Below are positions 13,001 through 25,000 of a stretch of DNA of 64,000 nucleotides, piece by piece. The position numbers and the translations under genes are program-made. Every line of letters begins with the position of its first letter. Positions within the stretch are counted from its first letter, which is position 1. The DNA is from Phoronis australis (lineage: Eukaryota > Phoronida > Phoronidae), in NCBI GenBank assembly GCA_002633005.1, contig NMRA01000013.1, forward strand, positions 446,347-510,346, in the 5' to 3' direction. The notes below the pieces were generated by a model. It saw nothing but the letters and a program-made list of their open reading frames with translations. It searched no databases and was not told where the DNA came from.

Positions 13001-16000
13001 TCAACTGGTAAACATCGGGGCCGGGTTGCATAAATGTAGTACCTCTATAGCAACGACATCGAAATACAGCATGACAGACTGTTGTTTACACTGCACTTAA
13101 TGTTAAAAGGCAAAGGCAACCTTTTTTCATGTCGTTTTTAGCAAAAGTAAGGTTCGTCGATTATCCCAGACATGTTTCGGTCGTCATTTGCTTTCGTTTA
13201 CAAGTCAGTCAATAGGCCACACTGTTGCAACATACCGAGATATACTTATTATTGTCTCACGGACAGAGGAACAATTGTCCCACTTGCCCGAGTGTCCCGC
13301 GACACACTCCCACTGGATGGTGACCTGAGCACACAAACTGCTTACATCCCGCCTTGTGACTCCCTCACCACACACCTGGCACATTCTAAATAGCTCCAAT
13401 ACTTTATACATGTCCACAATAAACTTATCAAAGTTTGGCTCACCGATCTGTTCATTGGACGACGAACTGTCCTCTTCACTCAGTGTTGAACTGGGCGTGT
13501 ATTCACTCCCACTACTCAACATCACAGCAGGGCTGCTTACAGGCTCTGGGCGATAATGAGTACATCCTAGTATGCAGCAACAGTGTGGCATGTTGACTGA
13601 CTCATAAACGAAAGCAAATGACAACCCGAACTTGTCACTGCCGAGGTATAACAATGACTGACTCGACAGCTCTCAGTCAGACTACATGAAAAGAAATTGG
13701 CACACAATTCTTGCCTCCCAAAACATCACTTCCGGAGTAAAGAACGAATAATTAATTAAATTACAAAAAGCTATAATTAAGTAAATTTGTCAGGGATAAT
13801 CGAGTTGCATTTGGCGACCTGTCAAAAATCTGAGGACACCAAACGAAATCTGAGGTCACTAAAACTGGAAATCTTAAGCGGCGAAATGAAATCTGAGGTT
13901 GCCCATCCGGCGTAAAGATCATCCACTAAAAAATAATGAATCCAGGAAAACTGTTAGTAATTTGGAGGTTAACATGAACTTTGAATAAATTTAGAAGGAA
14001 TTATTGTCTGATACTCGCAGTGGCGACTTCGTGAAATCGAGCACTGTTCTAAATTTGATTTTAGGTGGTGAGAATTTGACTTTAGGCTACGGAATGGTTT
14101 TGTGGCTCACATTCAATCTTTTATTTTTTGATGGTTGCGTGATCCTACTCACATATAAAGTATCTCGCAGTGGACCCATGCTTTCAAGTTGGAAGCAAAC
14201 AAGTGTGTTTACATTGATATTGTTTCCAAGTGACCAATGTCCCTGTGATGTCTCTAGATGTTTACGAGCCAACGACCATACTTACAACGCATTCGAAAAC
14301 CACCAGTAGCACCATGGGTGAAATCCTTTGAATAGTCACAGAAATCAAGACAAAGACGTGACTGGTGAATTCGGACTGTAGCTTAACTTAAACTAGTCAC
14401 ATCAAATAAACCCAGAAAAATCAGGAGCCCCAACTGGGAATCGAACCACAGGTCTCTAGTTGGCTTTAAACAGTAATTACACAGATATTGGGTCCTCAGT
14501 AGCTCAGTGATAAGAACACTAGACCGGCAATCTAGAGACCTGTTGTTCGATTCCCAGTTGGGGCTCCAGATTTTTCTGCGTTTGTTTGATATATTTCTCT
14601 ACTGGCCAACCTCAGCGTCTATACATTTACTAGTCACATCAAATAACCCCTAAAACATTTATTGCAAAGAAAAACAGACATGTTTCCCAAAGATGGCGCT
14701 GTGTGTAACTTCCCATTCATGTGGTAAAATCAGTCAAACTTTTTGAACAAAAATAATAAGCAAAACTGATCTTTTCAAATTATTTTTCAAAGCCTTATTA
14801 CATTGTAGTGAATGCTCACAAATTTTCAAAACATTCGATGATGGCAGATATCCTTTTCAACATAAAAACGAAAAAGTCAATTTTTTGCTAATAATATGCT
14901 ATGAAAAATCAGAACAGGCACCTTCACTTGTCCACCATTATAATGGATCTTAATTTGGCAAGATTTCACTTTAACATTACTGACGCACCAGCGGGGTGTT
15001 ATAGAACAGGCCATACTGCATGCGGGGGAGAAGCGAGAACACAGCTTGTCGGAAGCAGACGCGCTGGCCGGCAAACTCTCGTAGATACTTCATGGGGTAG
15101 ACACTAAAAGCTTTCCACGTGTCGGAGAAGAAATCACCGTAGTTGGCCGCACTCTAGAAGACAAGAACAAGAAAGAAAAATATAGGAAAGGCCAAATATT
15201 GTGCACTAACTGCTAACCCGATTAGTGTCACAGCACGTGTTTATAGTTGCCATAGTTGCAACAATAGTTTTTTTTTTCATCTTTTATTGCGGAGGCAATA
15301 GTCTGATGTAATGAGCCCGCATTTTGAGAACCAGTTTGATGCCCGTTACTCAGTGGAGAAAAATGGTTCTCAAAGTTCGGGCACGTTATGTCAGACCATT
15401 ATCGTTGCGGTAGAACGTAAACACGACAAAGCATCTAGTATTTAGTGCTACTTATATTTCCATGAAAAGTGGAAAAATAAATTTTACTTGCGACCATATT
15501 GTGGCATAAATTGGTGACATTTTAATGTTAACTCTTCAGTTATTTCACACAAGAGAACCGTGGATCAGAAATTGCCATCTTTCAAAGGCTAACATTCTTT
15601 CAATAAAAACCAGACAGTGAAGATCCTATAAGCTGGCTTATCATATACGACTGTATTCAGGTTCATGCGCCAATGCAAAGTTGCGCTTATAATCGGAATA
15701 AGGCATATGCACCAACCATATGACAAAAGCCATATTCAAAAGCGATTCTCCAGACAAACCATGTAGGCATACTTCATTTATCTTTATTTAAAAATATTCT
15801 CAGGTAATGGGCCAGATGTATTGAAGAATTTTTCAAATGACATAATCTAGCATATTAAGCTTTGACGTATTCCATGGACATGTATTTAGCTCGTAATAGA
15901 GGCCAGGTCATCGACAGCGGCAGGGTCACCTTCAGCGGCCGAGTCAGAGGCTGAGTCATATTCAGTGGCCGGGTCCCTGACAGAGGCCGGGTCACCAACA

Positions 16001-19000
16001 GAGGCTGGGTTACCGACAGAGTCCAGGCCATCGACAGAGGCCGGGTTACCAACAGAGACCAGGTCACTGACAGAGGACGGGTCATCGACAGATGCCGGGT
16101 TATCGACAGAGGTCGGGGCACAGACAGAGGCCGGGTCAACGACAGTGGCTGGGTCTCCCACAGAAGTCAAGACTCCTCATGGAAACTTGGTCTCCAATAA
16201 AAGCTGGTATTCAACTCTACTAATATTCATATCAAATCAGGCTTGAAATCTTGTCAGTGGGATACAACCCTTAATGATTTATTGGCAAAGTCAATTTTTC
16301 ACAGCGTGACTAAGTGACAAAACTGCTCCAAAATTAAAGACAGTTTAAAAAGAAAAAAGTATGCAAAGGCATAGCTTCCATACATTTAAAATGACTTCAA
16401 AAATGGTTTACAAGAAATCAGTCTCAATATAAAAAAGGATACCAAACCCGGTTTTGCCTATTAACAGCTACTAAAAATGACTTTACCCATCCACTTCTCT
16501 GAAACCAAATAATGCTCTGCAACCCTCGACAACCCTAACAAGTTTGAAAAAAAATTGAAAACTCCTTTCTAAGTTCCCTAAACGGACAAGCGTAACATGC
16601 TTTTAGCGTGATGGCAACTGTGGGAAAAGACCACCCACCAATGACCATAACGTCCAACCTGTGATATAGGACATATGAGTTTCTAGATGATTCCTGCCTT
16701 TAAGTTGCGAGATTGACGCCAACGATGCATTAATAGGTGACAGAATGAGAATCGGTGGAAATCATCAAAACAGGGTTTTGTATCCTTTTACGTAGCAAGA
16801 TTTGTTAATTCAACGCTTACTCACAGTATCGTGGTTGATGACATAAACATCCATGCTGAATGAGTTATTCAGGTGCTGCGACATGTAGAGATTTACAAAG
16901 TCGCAGTAATGATGATACATGTTGACACCTACAAACAGATATCAGAGCTGGATCACGTGTATCAACACGACTGTTGATGGCAAACCTAATGTCCAATAGC
17001 TCTGTCCTTCGTAAAAAAAACAAAATGAAGATCTTGATTTTTGACTACTCAGAGTTTGGTCTAAACAGGCCTTGCTAATTTTTTCCAGACACCCAATCTT
17101 ATACAATAGAATGATAAGATAGAATTTTCAAGTTTCCTGCGAAATTTGTCATGTATATGACAGCCGCTACTTACCCCATGCCAAACATGAAAATCATTTT
17201 TTAAAGAAAAAACACAATCATGTGACTACAATCAGTAAGGCAAGATGCCCATAGTAGGTTTGTGTGATCACCAAGAATTTGGAAAATATATGGTTTCATG
17301 GGTTGATGAGTTGTGTTTTAAAAGATATTTAAATAACTGTGACCTTTGATAGAGAAGGTATTCAGTTATCTTAATTTTGTGACGATCATACAAGAAATAA
17401 AGCAAGTTGGCACTTTTTGTTATGTGTTATCTTTATCTTAATGAAATACGTATTTTACCTAACTTTGATCCACCAATGTAGTGGTCAATATAACTCTAAA
17501 AAGGAGTCCCAAAATTCACCAAATATGAATTATTGTGTTGCGAGCACATGCAGTGTCGTCTTCGTGAAATCTTTGTTTTGTAACACAGAATACAAACTCC
17601 ACACCAAAGTTCCGTTATTCACGGTAGTACTAACTAGTAACCAATAGTTACCTGCATCTAGCTTGATGAGATAGACAGGTTTATCTACCACCACATCACA
17701 GTGGCCGTCTTCGATGGGCTTGAAGTCCAGAGATGAGAAGTTTTCGANTGAGAACCAGTTTGATGCCCGTTACTCAGTGGAGAAAAATGGTTCTCAAAGT
17801 TCGGGCACGTTACGTCAGACCATTATCATTGTGGTAGAACGTAAACACGACAAAGCATCTAGTATTTAGTGCTACTTATATTTCCATGAAAAGTGGAACA
17901 ATAAATTTTACTTGCGACCATATTGTGGCATAAATTGGTGACATTTTAATGTTAACTCTTCAGTTATTTCACACAAGAGAACCGTGGATCAGAAATTGCC
18001 ATCTTTCAAAGGCTAACAGTCTTTCATTAAAACCAAACAGTGAAGTTCCTATAAGCTGGCTTATCATATATGACTGTATTCAGGTTCATGCGCCAATCCA
18101 AAGCTGCGCTTATAATCGGAATAAGGCATATGCACCAACCATATGACAAAAGCCATATTCAAAAGCGATGCTCCAGATAAACCATGTAGGCATATTTCAT
18201 TTATCTTTATTTAAAAATATTCTCAGGTAATGGGCCAGATGTATTGAAGAATTTTTCAAATGACATAATCTAGCATATTAAGCTTTGACGTATTGCATGG
18301 ACATGTATTTAGCTCGTAATAGAGGCCAGGTCATCGACAGCGGCAGGGTTACCTTCAGCGGCCGAGTCAGAGGCTGAGTCATATTCAGTGGCCGGGTCCC
18401 TGACAGAAGCCGGGTCACCAACAGAGGCTGGGTTACCGACAGAGTCCAGGCCATCGACAGAGGCCGGGTTACCAACAGAGACCAGGTCACTGACAGAGGA
18501 CGGGTCATCGACAGACGCCGGGTTATCGACAGAGGTCGGGGCACAAACAGAGGCCGGGTCAACGACAGTGGCTGGGTCTCCCACAGAAGTCAAGACTCCT
18601 ACTGGAAACTTGGTCTCCAATAAAAGCTGGTATTCAACTCTACTAATATTTATATCAAATCAGGCTTGAAATCTTGTCAGTGGGATACAACCTTTAATGA
18701 TTTATTGGCAAAGTCAATTTTTCACAGCGTGACAAAGTGACAAAACTGCTCCAAAATTAAAGACAGTTTAAAAAGAAAAAAGTATGCAAAGCCATAGCTT
18801 CCATACATTTAAAATGACTTCAAAAATGGTTTACAAGAAATCAGTCTCAATATAAAAAAGGATACCAAACCCGGTTTTGCCTATTAACAGACACTAAAAA
18901 TGACTTTACCCATCCACTTCTCTGAAACCAAATAATGCTCTGCAACCCTCGACAACCCTAAAAAGTTTGAAGAAAAATTGAAAACTCCTTTCTAAGTTTC

Positions 19001-22000
19001 CTAAACGGGCAAGCGTGACATGCTTTTAGCGTGATAGTAACTGTGGGAAAAGACCACCCACCAATGACCATAACGTCCAACCTGTGATATAGGACATATG
19101 AGTTTCTAGATGATTCCTGCCTTTAAGTTGCGAGATTGACGCCAACGATGCATTAATAGGTGACAGAATGAGAACCGGTGGAAATCATCAAAACAGGGTT
19201 TTGTATCCTTTTACGTAGCAAGATTTGTTAATTCAACGCTTACTCACAGTATCGTGGTTGATGACATAAACATCCATGCTGAATGAGTTATTCAGGTGCT
19301 GCGACATGTAGAGATTTACAAAGTCGCAGTAATGATGATACATGTTGACACCTACAAACAGATATCAGAGCTGGATCACGTGTATCAACACGACTGTTGA
19401 TGGCAAACCTAATGTCCAATAGCTCTGTCCTTCGTAAAAAAAACAAAATGAAGATCTTGATTTTTGACTACTCAGAGTTTGGTCTAAACAGGCCTTGCTA
19501 ATTTTTTCCAGACACCCAATCTTATACAATAGAATGATAAGATAGAATTTTCAAGTTTCCTGCGAAATTTGTCATGTATATGACAGCCGCTACTTACCCC
19601 ATGCCAAACATGAAAATCATTTTTTAAAGAAAAAACACAATCATGTGACTACAATCAGTAAGGCAAGATGCCCATAGTAGGTTTGTGTGATCACCAAGAA
19701 TTTGGAAAATATATGGTTTCATGGGTTGATGAGTTGTGTTTTAAAAGATATTTAAATAACTGTGACCTTTGATAGAGAAGGTATTCAGTTATCTTAATTT
19801 TGTGACGATCATACAAGAAATAAAGCAAGTTGGCACTTTTTGTTATGTGTTATCTTTATCTTAATGAAATACGTATTTTACCTAACTTTGATCCACCAAT
19901 GTAGTGGTCAATATAACTCTAAAAAGGAGTCCCAAAATTCACCAAATATGAATTATTGTGTTGCGAGCACATGCAGTGTCGTCTTCGTGAAATCTTTGTT
20001 TTGTAACACAGAATACAAACTCCACACCAAAGTTCCGTTATTCACGGTAGTACTAACTAGTAACCAATAGTTACCTGCATCTAGCTTGATGAGATAGACA
20101 GGTTTATCTACCACCACATCACAGTGGCCGTCTTCGATGGGCTTGAAGTCCAGAGATGAGAAGTTTTCGAGTTCTGCATACCTGAAAAACAAACCACAAT
20201 TTGGGATTGAGAAATGGAGTCATCCTTCACGGTTCAGTATTTGTTCACAGCAAAAATGCTGTGTAGTTGCTCCTTTAGTTGCTCCCAGTAGTCAAATCCA
20301 TATCTTGGTCTTCAGTTATGCTGAAAACACCACGCAATCCCCTGCTGGTAATATAAGAGAATACTGCAAGCCTTGGACAAATGCTATGGATTCACTCCTT
20401 AATGGTACTCTTTCCTACTGCAGTTGAGTGAGTAATAATGCATGAGTCGGCTGTCACTCATTATGGCAGCCATTTAAGGTGGTGGTACACCACTAAAATT
20501 AAAAATTAATAAGAATCCATATTAGATAAATATTTGGAGTTGAACTAAATGAGCACTATTTTGGGCTGAAGTTTTGATTGAAGTTTTAACTAAAATGAAG
20601 CACAATTAGCATCTTTAAGTATAGTGGAGGGGTAATACAATACCCAGAGATCGACTATGATCACAACACAGTACATACGCCTCACTGAAGTGACCCAAGT
20701 TTCCAGCCCTCTGGGTGAATTAACCTGATTACTTCAAAACATCTGGCTTGAACAGGATATAGATGACATCCAAGAAGAAATTCCAGAGCCTGGGCTATGA
20801 TCCGTGTATTCTAAACTTGCGAATTGATCGATGGCAAAGCACACTTCGAATAAACTTACGAATGAGTACTCGAATCATGCCACAGGATTGGTGAAATTCC
20901 GAGCCCGAGTTCAAAAAGATTCTGAGTTCGGAGATTAGAACCTGGGGACTGACGTTTTAGTTATGAGCAAGTTTAAACAAACATACCCGCATAGTAAAAT
21001 GACACCAGGAATTCTAACGGTGTACTACATGCCTATGATTTTGCAAAATATTGACTAGCGGTACCTATGTTGCAAAACTTGAACAAGGAAAAGCAGTAAT
21101 TTAGTTAAATTTACATATTTTTAAGGAAGAAAAGAGAAAATAAAACGGCAGTAACAAATTGTATCAAGACTGTTTCAGTTTTATATAAGGGTGAGATTAA
21201 TTCAACGTGGCAACTCGCAATCCCGACTTAGACGAGTGCTCATCCGATGAAGACTTCATAGGTCGATTGTTAGGTTTCACAGGAATATGCTGATCAAGAA
21301 ATAATAGAGAGGCTCCGTGAAGATGCACAGACAACGGAACATATGGATAGTTCGGAAAACTGTTTGAATGATTTGTCATGGTATCAGTGAGCTAACTACA
21401 CGATAATGAAAACGACTGACGCTTGCGTTTGCTGCCACAAAATTCCGCAAGTGAATCGCCTTCTTGGAGAAGCGCAGATGTGTCTCACGGACCGTCCTGA
21501 TTTTGCACTGCATCTAAACAGAGGTGTGCTTACGTTTTTAGAGCTCAGAAAAAGAACTGACGAAAGCATCCTACTCCCAGAGGACCAAACATAAGCATCA
21601 CAAATGAGTCAGTCATCAAACAGGTTAAATAAAATGTTATGTTCTCACGCCTTGAATTAAGTGTAATTGTTTACGTTTTCATGGCCAACTACAATTCTCC
21701 ATGATAGTCAAAAACTGATCAACAAGTGATCTGTCAAAATGCGGGCCACTGACAGACACGGAGAAGTTTCACGGCTTCATATTTGGTATTAACGGCATAC
21801 TTTTCATTTGTCACTACCACGAGCAACTTCTGAAGCATTATGGGCTCTGCAGGAAATCGAAAAAACGATATACCCGCTTTCTTCGCAGCTTCATAGTTTG
21901 CGCAAGCGGGAACGATACACCACACCATAGCGGCACTCACTTTGCTGAAGAACCATTTCTCACCTTTGTCATGGGTTAACGCGACACCTCTCGATGAGGT

Positions 22001-25000
22001 AAGATCGACCATATACGAGGTGATGTGGATATAGACCGATTAAGACGGTAAAAAAGACTAATTAAAATGGGTGGCATTCTCTTTTAAAACTGCCCTTATA
22101 GGATGCAACTTGTATCAAATGAGGAAAACCCAGTCTCAACGAGTGTCAATAAAATTCGCAACAAACATGAGAAATGTATCGATATGAACATCACGGGCAA
22201 GCTCGGAGTAAACTTTTGGGGATCATTATTTCCTTATTAGGTCAAGTAATCTTATTCAGAGGCACGGGCTAAGGTATGCGAGGCCTTACTATACATGACC
22301 GTTATTGTACAGATTTGTAAGTTAACAAAGAAGTGTTTCATGCGTAATTATGATATAGATCTTTGCCTCAGGCAACATGCATATTGTCGCCAGGTGATTT
22401 TAATTACCAGCTGCATAATATATCAGCATATGGTCATCTATTCAAAACACTGGGATAGGTGCAGGCATTTTCTGTGATACTGTCAGTCATAGTCTAAATC
22501 ACCCGCAGCACAAGCTTGCACAAGCATGAATGAAAATTTACAAAAAATTCCAATTACGTAACGACCATCACGTCTGTGTGTGACTAAAACATTTTTGTTT
22601 GCAATCTGACTGACAAAAGTCTTGTTTCAAATGTACAAACAAAATCCACATTTTGCAACAGAAATGAGCCCAACCCAATAAGGAAAAATAGCTTGTCAAC
22701 CAGCTTTACCAATTCAGAGGAATTTCCTAGAATGAGAGGGAACAAAAATATTCTAAGAACCGCCCAACACAGTTGTTTCTATTAAGTTTCACCTTGACAC
22801 TTATGCACAAACCTCACACAGTGTTCGGTGCATCAATTTCTTCAAAGAACAATTGTTTCAGAGCCCAATATTATTTGTCATCACCGGCTGTGCACAGGAA
22901 ATGAGGTTGTCAATTACCATGACTGTAGCGCACTCTTGTGGCCTCCTTCTGCCCTCAGCAGATCAGAATTTAGCTTGCAATGACCTCCAATCTCTCCCTT
23001 CTGATAGTAGTTTTCTTTATACCTGTGTAAAATTAAGTAGCACTCGTGAACAAAACTTACTTGTCAATTGAGGGTAAATTAAACTTTTTGACAATCACAT
23101 AATTTTTATAAAACTGGTGTCAACATGTTCTTTATGCAGATGCAAAATGAACTCTCGTCATGGCTAAAGCACTGACAGTTCTTTAATGCTCAGGATTAGC
23201 TCAAATTAAGTAGGTCAAGATTGAGTTTCAATGCCACCTGTTGGGGAACGATAAAATCTCAACAATTTTGAACAAAAATAATTGCCAAAACTGAACTTTT
23301 TCCGTTTCAAGTGCTCACGTTCTTCTTAAATATTTTGTTTGACATAGCCAAAGATCAGAGCTAGAAAGTGACAATTAAGCATTAACTTGGTGTAACTTAT
23401 CATTTATCAAAACACCAGAAAGTAGAATTCCAGTCCACAAAATTGCGCCTTGAGAAATTGAGATTTTATTGTGCCCTCAAGGCTAATCAGTTCACTCTGA
23501 CATTTTGACTGACCTATCGTATCCAGCGAAGGTGGGGTATCGTCGGAAGTCCATGTAGAGATTTTTAGCACGGCAGAACCTGGTAAACTTACAGCACTCC
23601 AGGTGCGAGTCACTCTGAAACAATAACAATCCATAAAAGTCATGTAAAGTTAATGTTTATTTTCAAGTCATTTTTGAAAACAGCAAACATGAGTCACAGG
23701 CTCGTTTCACTAACTGTAAAATAACAATTAGGAAAGTAAATAAAATAAAATAAAATAAATAAGAGCAAACCAACTAAAAAGCAGTAGATATGAGACTCCA
23801 ATTTCACAGAAGGTCTTACAAAAACATCAGTTATGAAATATTCACCAAGCCCCCAAACTATGTTTGTTAAGCATTTTCAAGGAAATTTAAATGCCTAGCT
23901 ATCAACTGTGCATCACCACATTTTATAATTAATACGCTCGTGATGTTATGTTAGACACATAGTGTGAATTCAGTAAACTCACTGAACTCTCAGCTTGGCA
24001 CATTGTTTTCATTTCATCGCGTTTGTTCTTCACGTAGCCAAAGTCAGCCTCAGTCCAGAAGGTGTTCACTCGGTCTTCAACAGTTCTACGTCCCCTGAAA
24101 CAATCAGACGGCCAATAGTGTGAGACAAACCGTTCCACCTACTCCACTCTCACTGGCTAAATTCCAATCCGTGTTAAAACAACGACAAAAAAACGACTTT
24201 GTGTTCATAAAACAAAATTATACAAACGTTTGCCTGCATTCTTAACTTAGCCCAAAGCTTAAGTCTTGCAGTAATTTCACACTAAAATAATTGAACAAGG
24301 AAAACTATTAATGTGGTGCTACAACCTTTCGTGGAAGAAAAGTAAAACTTCCCTTTTCGGCTATACTGTGTCTTAAATTGGCAAGATGTTACTGTAACTC
24401 AGACGTCAATAAATTTAATCCTGTGAAGATTCATGAAATGGACTGCTAGAGCTCATTAAACTTTTTTTAGATTACTATCAATGGTACAGAGTCTGATGAC
24501 AAAAACTTCATACCTCCTGACTAAGTCGTCTGGCTCACAAGTAGGCATAGTCATTCGTTGATCCACGCTGCACTTTTTCTCATAGCCCCAACATTTTGTG
24601 GAGTTAAGGAACTCCTGACAAAACACAATTATCATAAATGGTGGTTGAAAAACTCTAGGGCATTTTCAACATAATTAATACACACAAATACGTAAATTTT
24701 AGAATTCAGTGACAGAATTAATTCATAATTTTAATGATCTGGAAATTCATAAATGCAAACTTCAATGTTTTTAGACATATCAAATTGCCAAAGATCAGCT
24801 CGCAAGTAGTCGCTGAAGTAGACTCAAGAACCATTCTCAGCACACGAGCAAATAAAAACTCTAAAAACCAATAAGCTATATAAATGATGGGCATTATCCT
24901 TCATCCAGGTGAGAAGTATTTTACATAAAAACGACATGACTTTCACTGAAAAAGTGGATTGACAATTAAAGGTATATCAAGTACACTTTTGGAGGCTAAA

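Larger units (their letters stand above)
15325..20170. repeat. 2.42-kb near-identical tandem duplication joined by one N
   Basis: Segment A (15325-17747) and segment B (17749-20170) match along their full length, from TGAGAACCAGTTTGATGCC to GAAGTTTTCGA, with only scattered single-base differences and tiny indels. The only base between them is N (17748). The segment carries EOGT exon 7 and most of exon 6. Segment B runs on naturally into the rest of exon 6 and its acceptor at 20181, whereas segment A is cut inside exon 6. This is what is expected if two overlapping contigs from different haplotypes were scaffolded end to end; a recent true duplication is less likely. Confidence 0.95.

Noticed and set aside
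14489-14567. Functional tRNA gene (anticodon-like GGC)
   Set aside because: Stems pair poorly, the base before the anticodon is not T, and an inverted copy with shared tail is adjacent; better read as a SINE.
15855-16246. Repeat proteins of the 18-bp array (and the copy at 18278-18669)
   Set aside because: Frames on both strands come from the 18-bp period inside an EOGT intron.
15325-20170. True tandem exon duplication creating alternative EOGT exons
   Set aside because: The join is an N within exon 6, one exon-6 copy has no 3' splice site, and joining both exon-7 copies shifts the frame.
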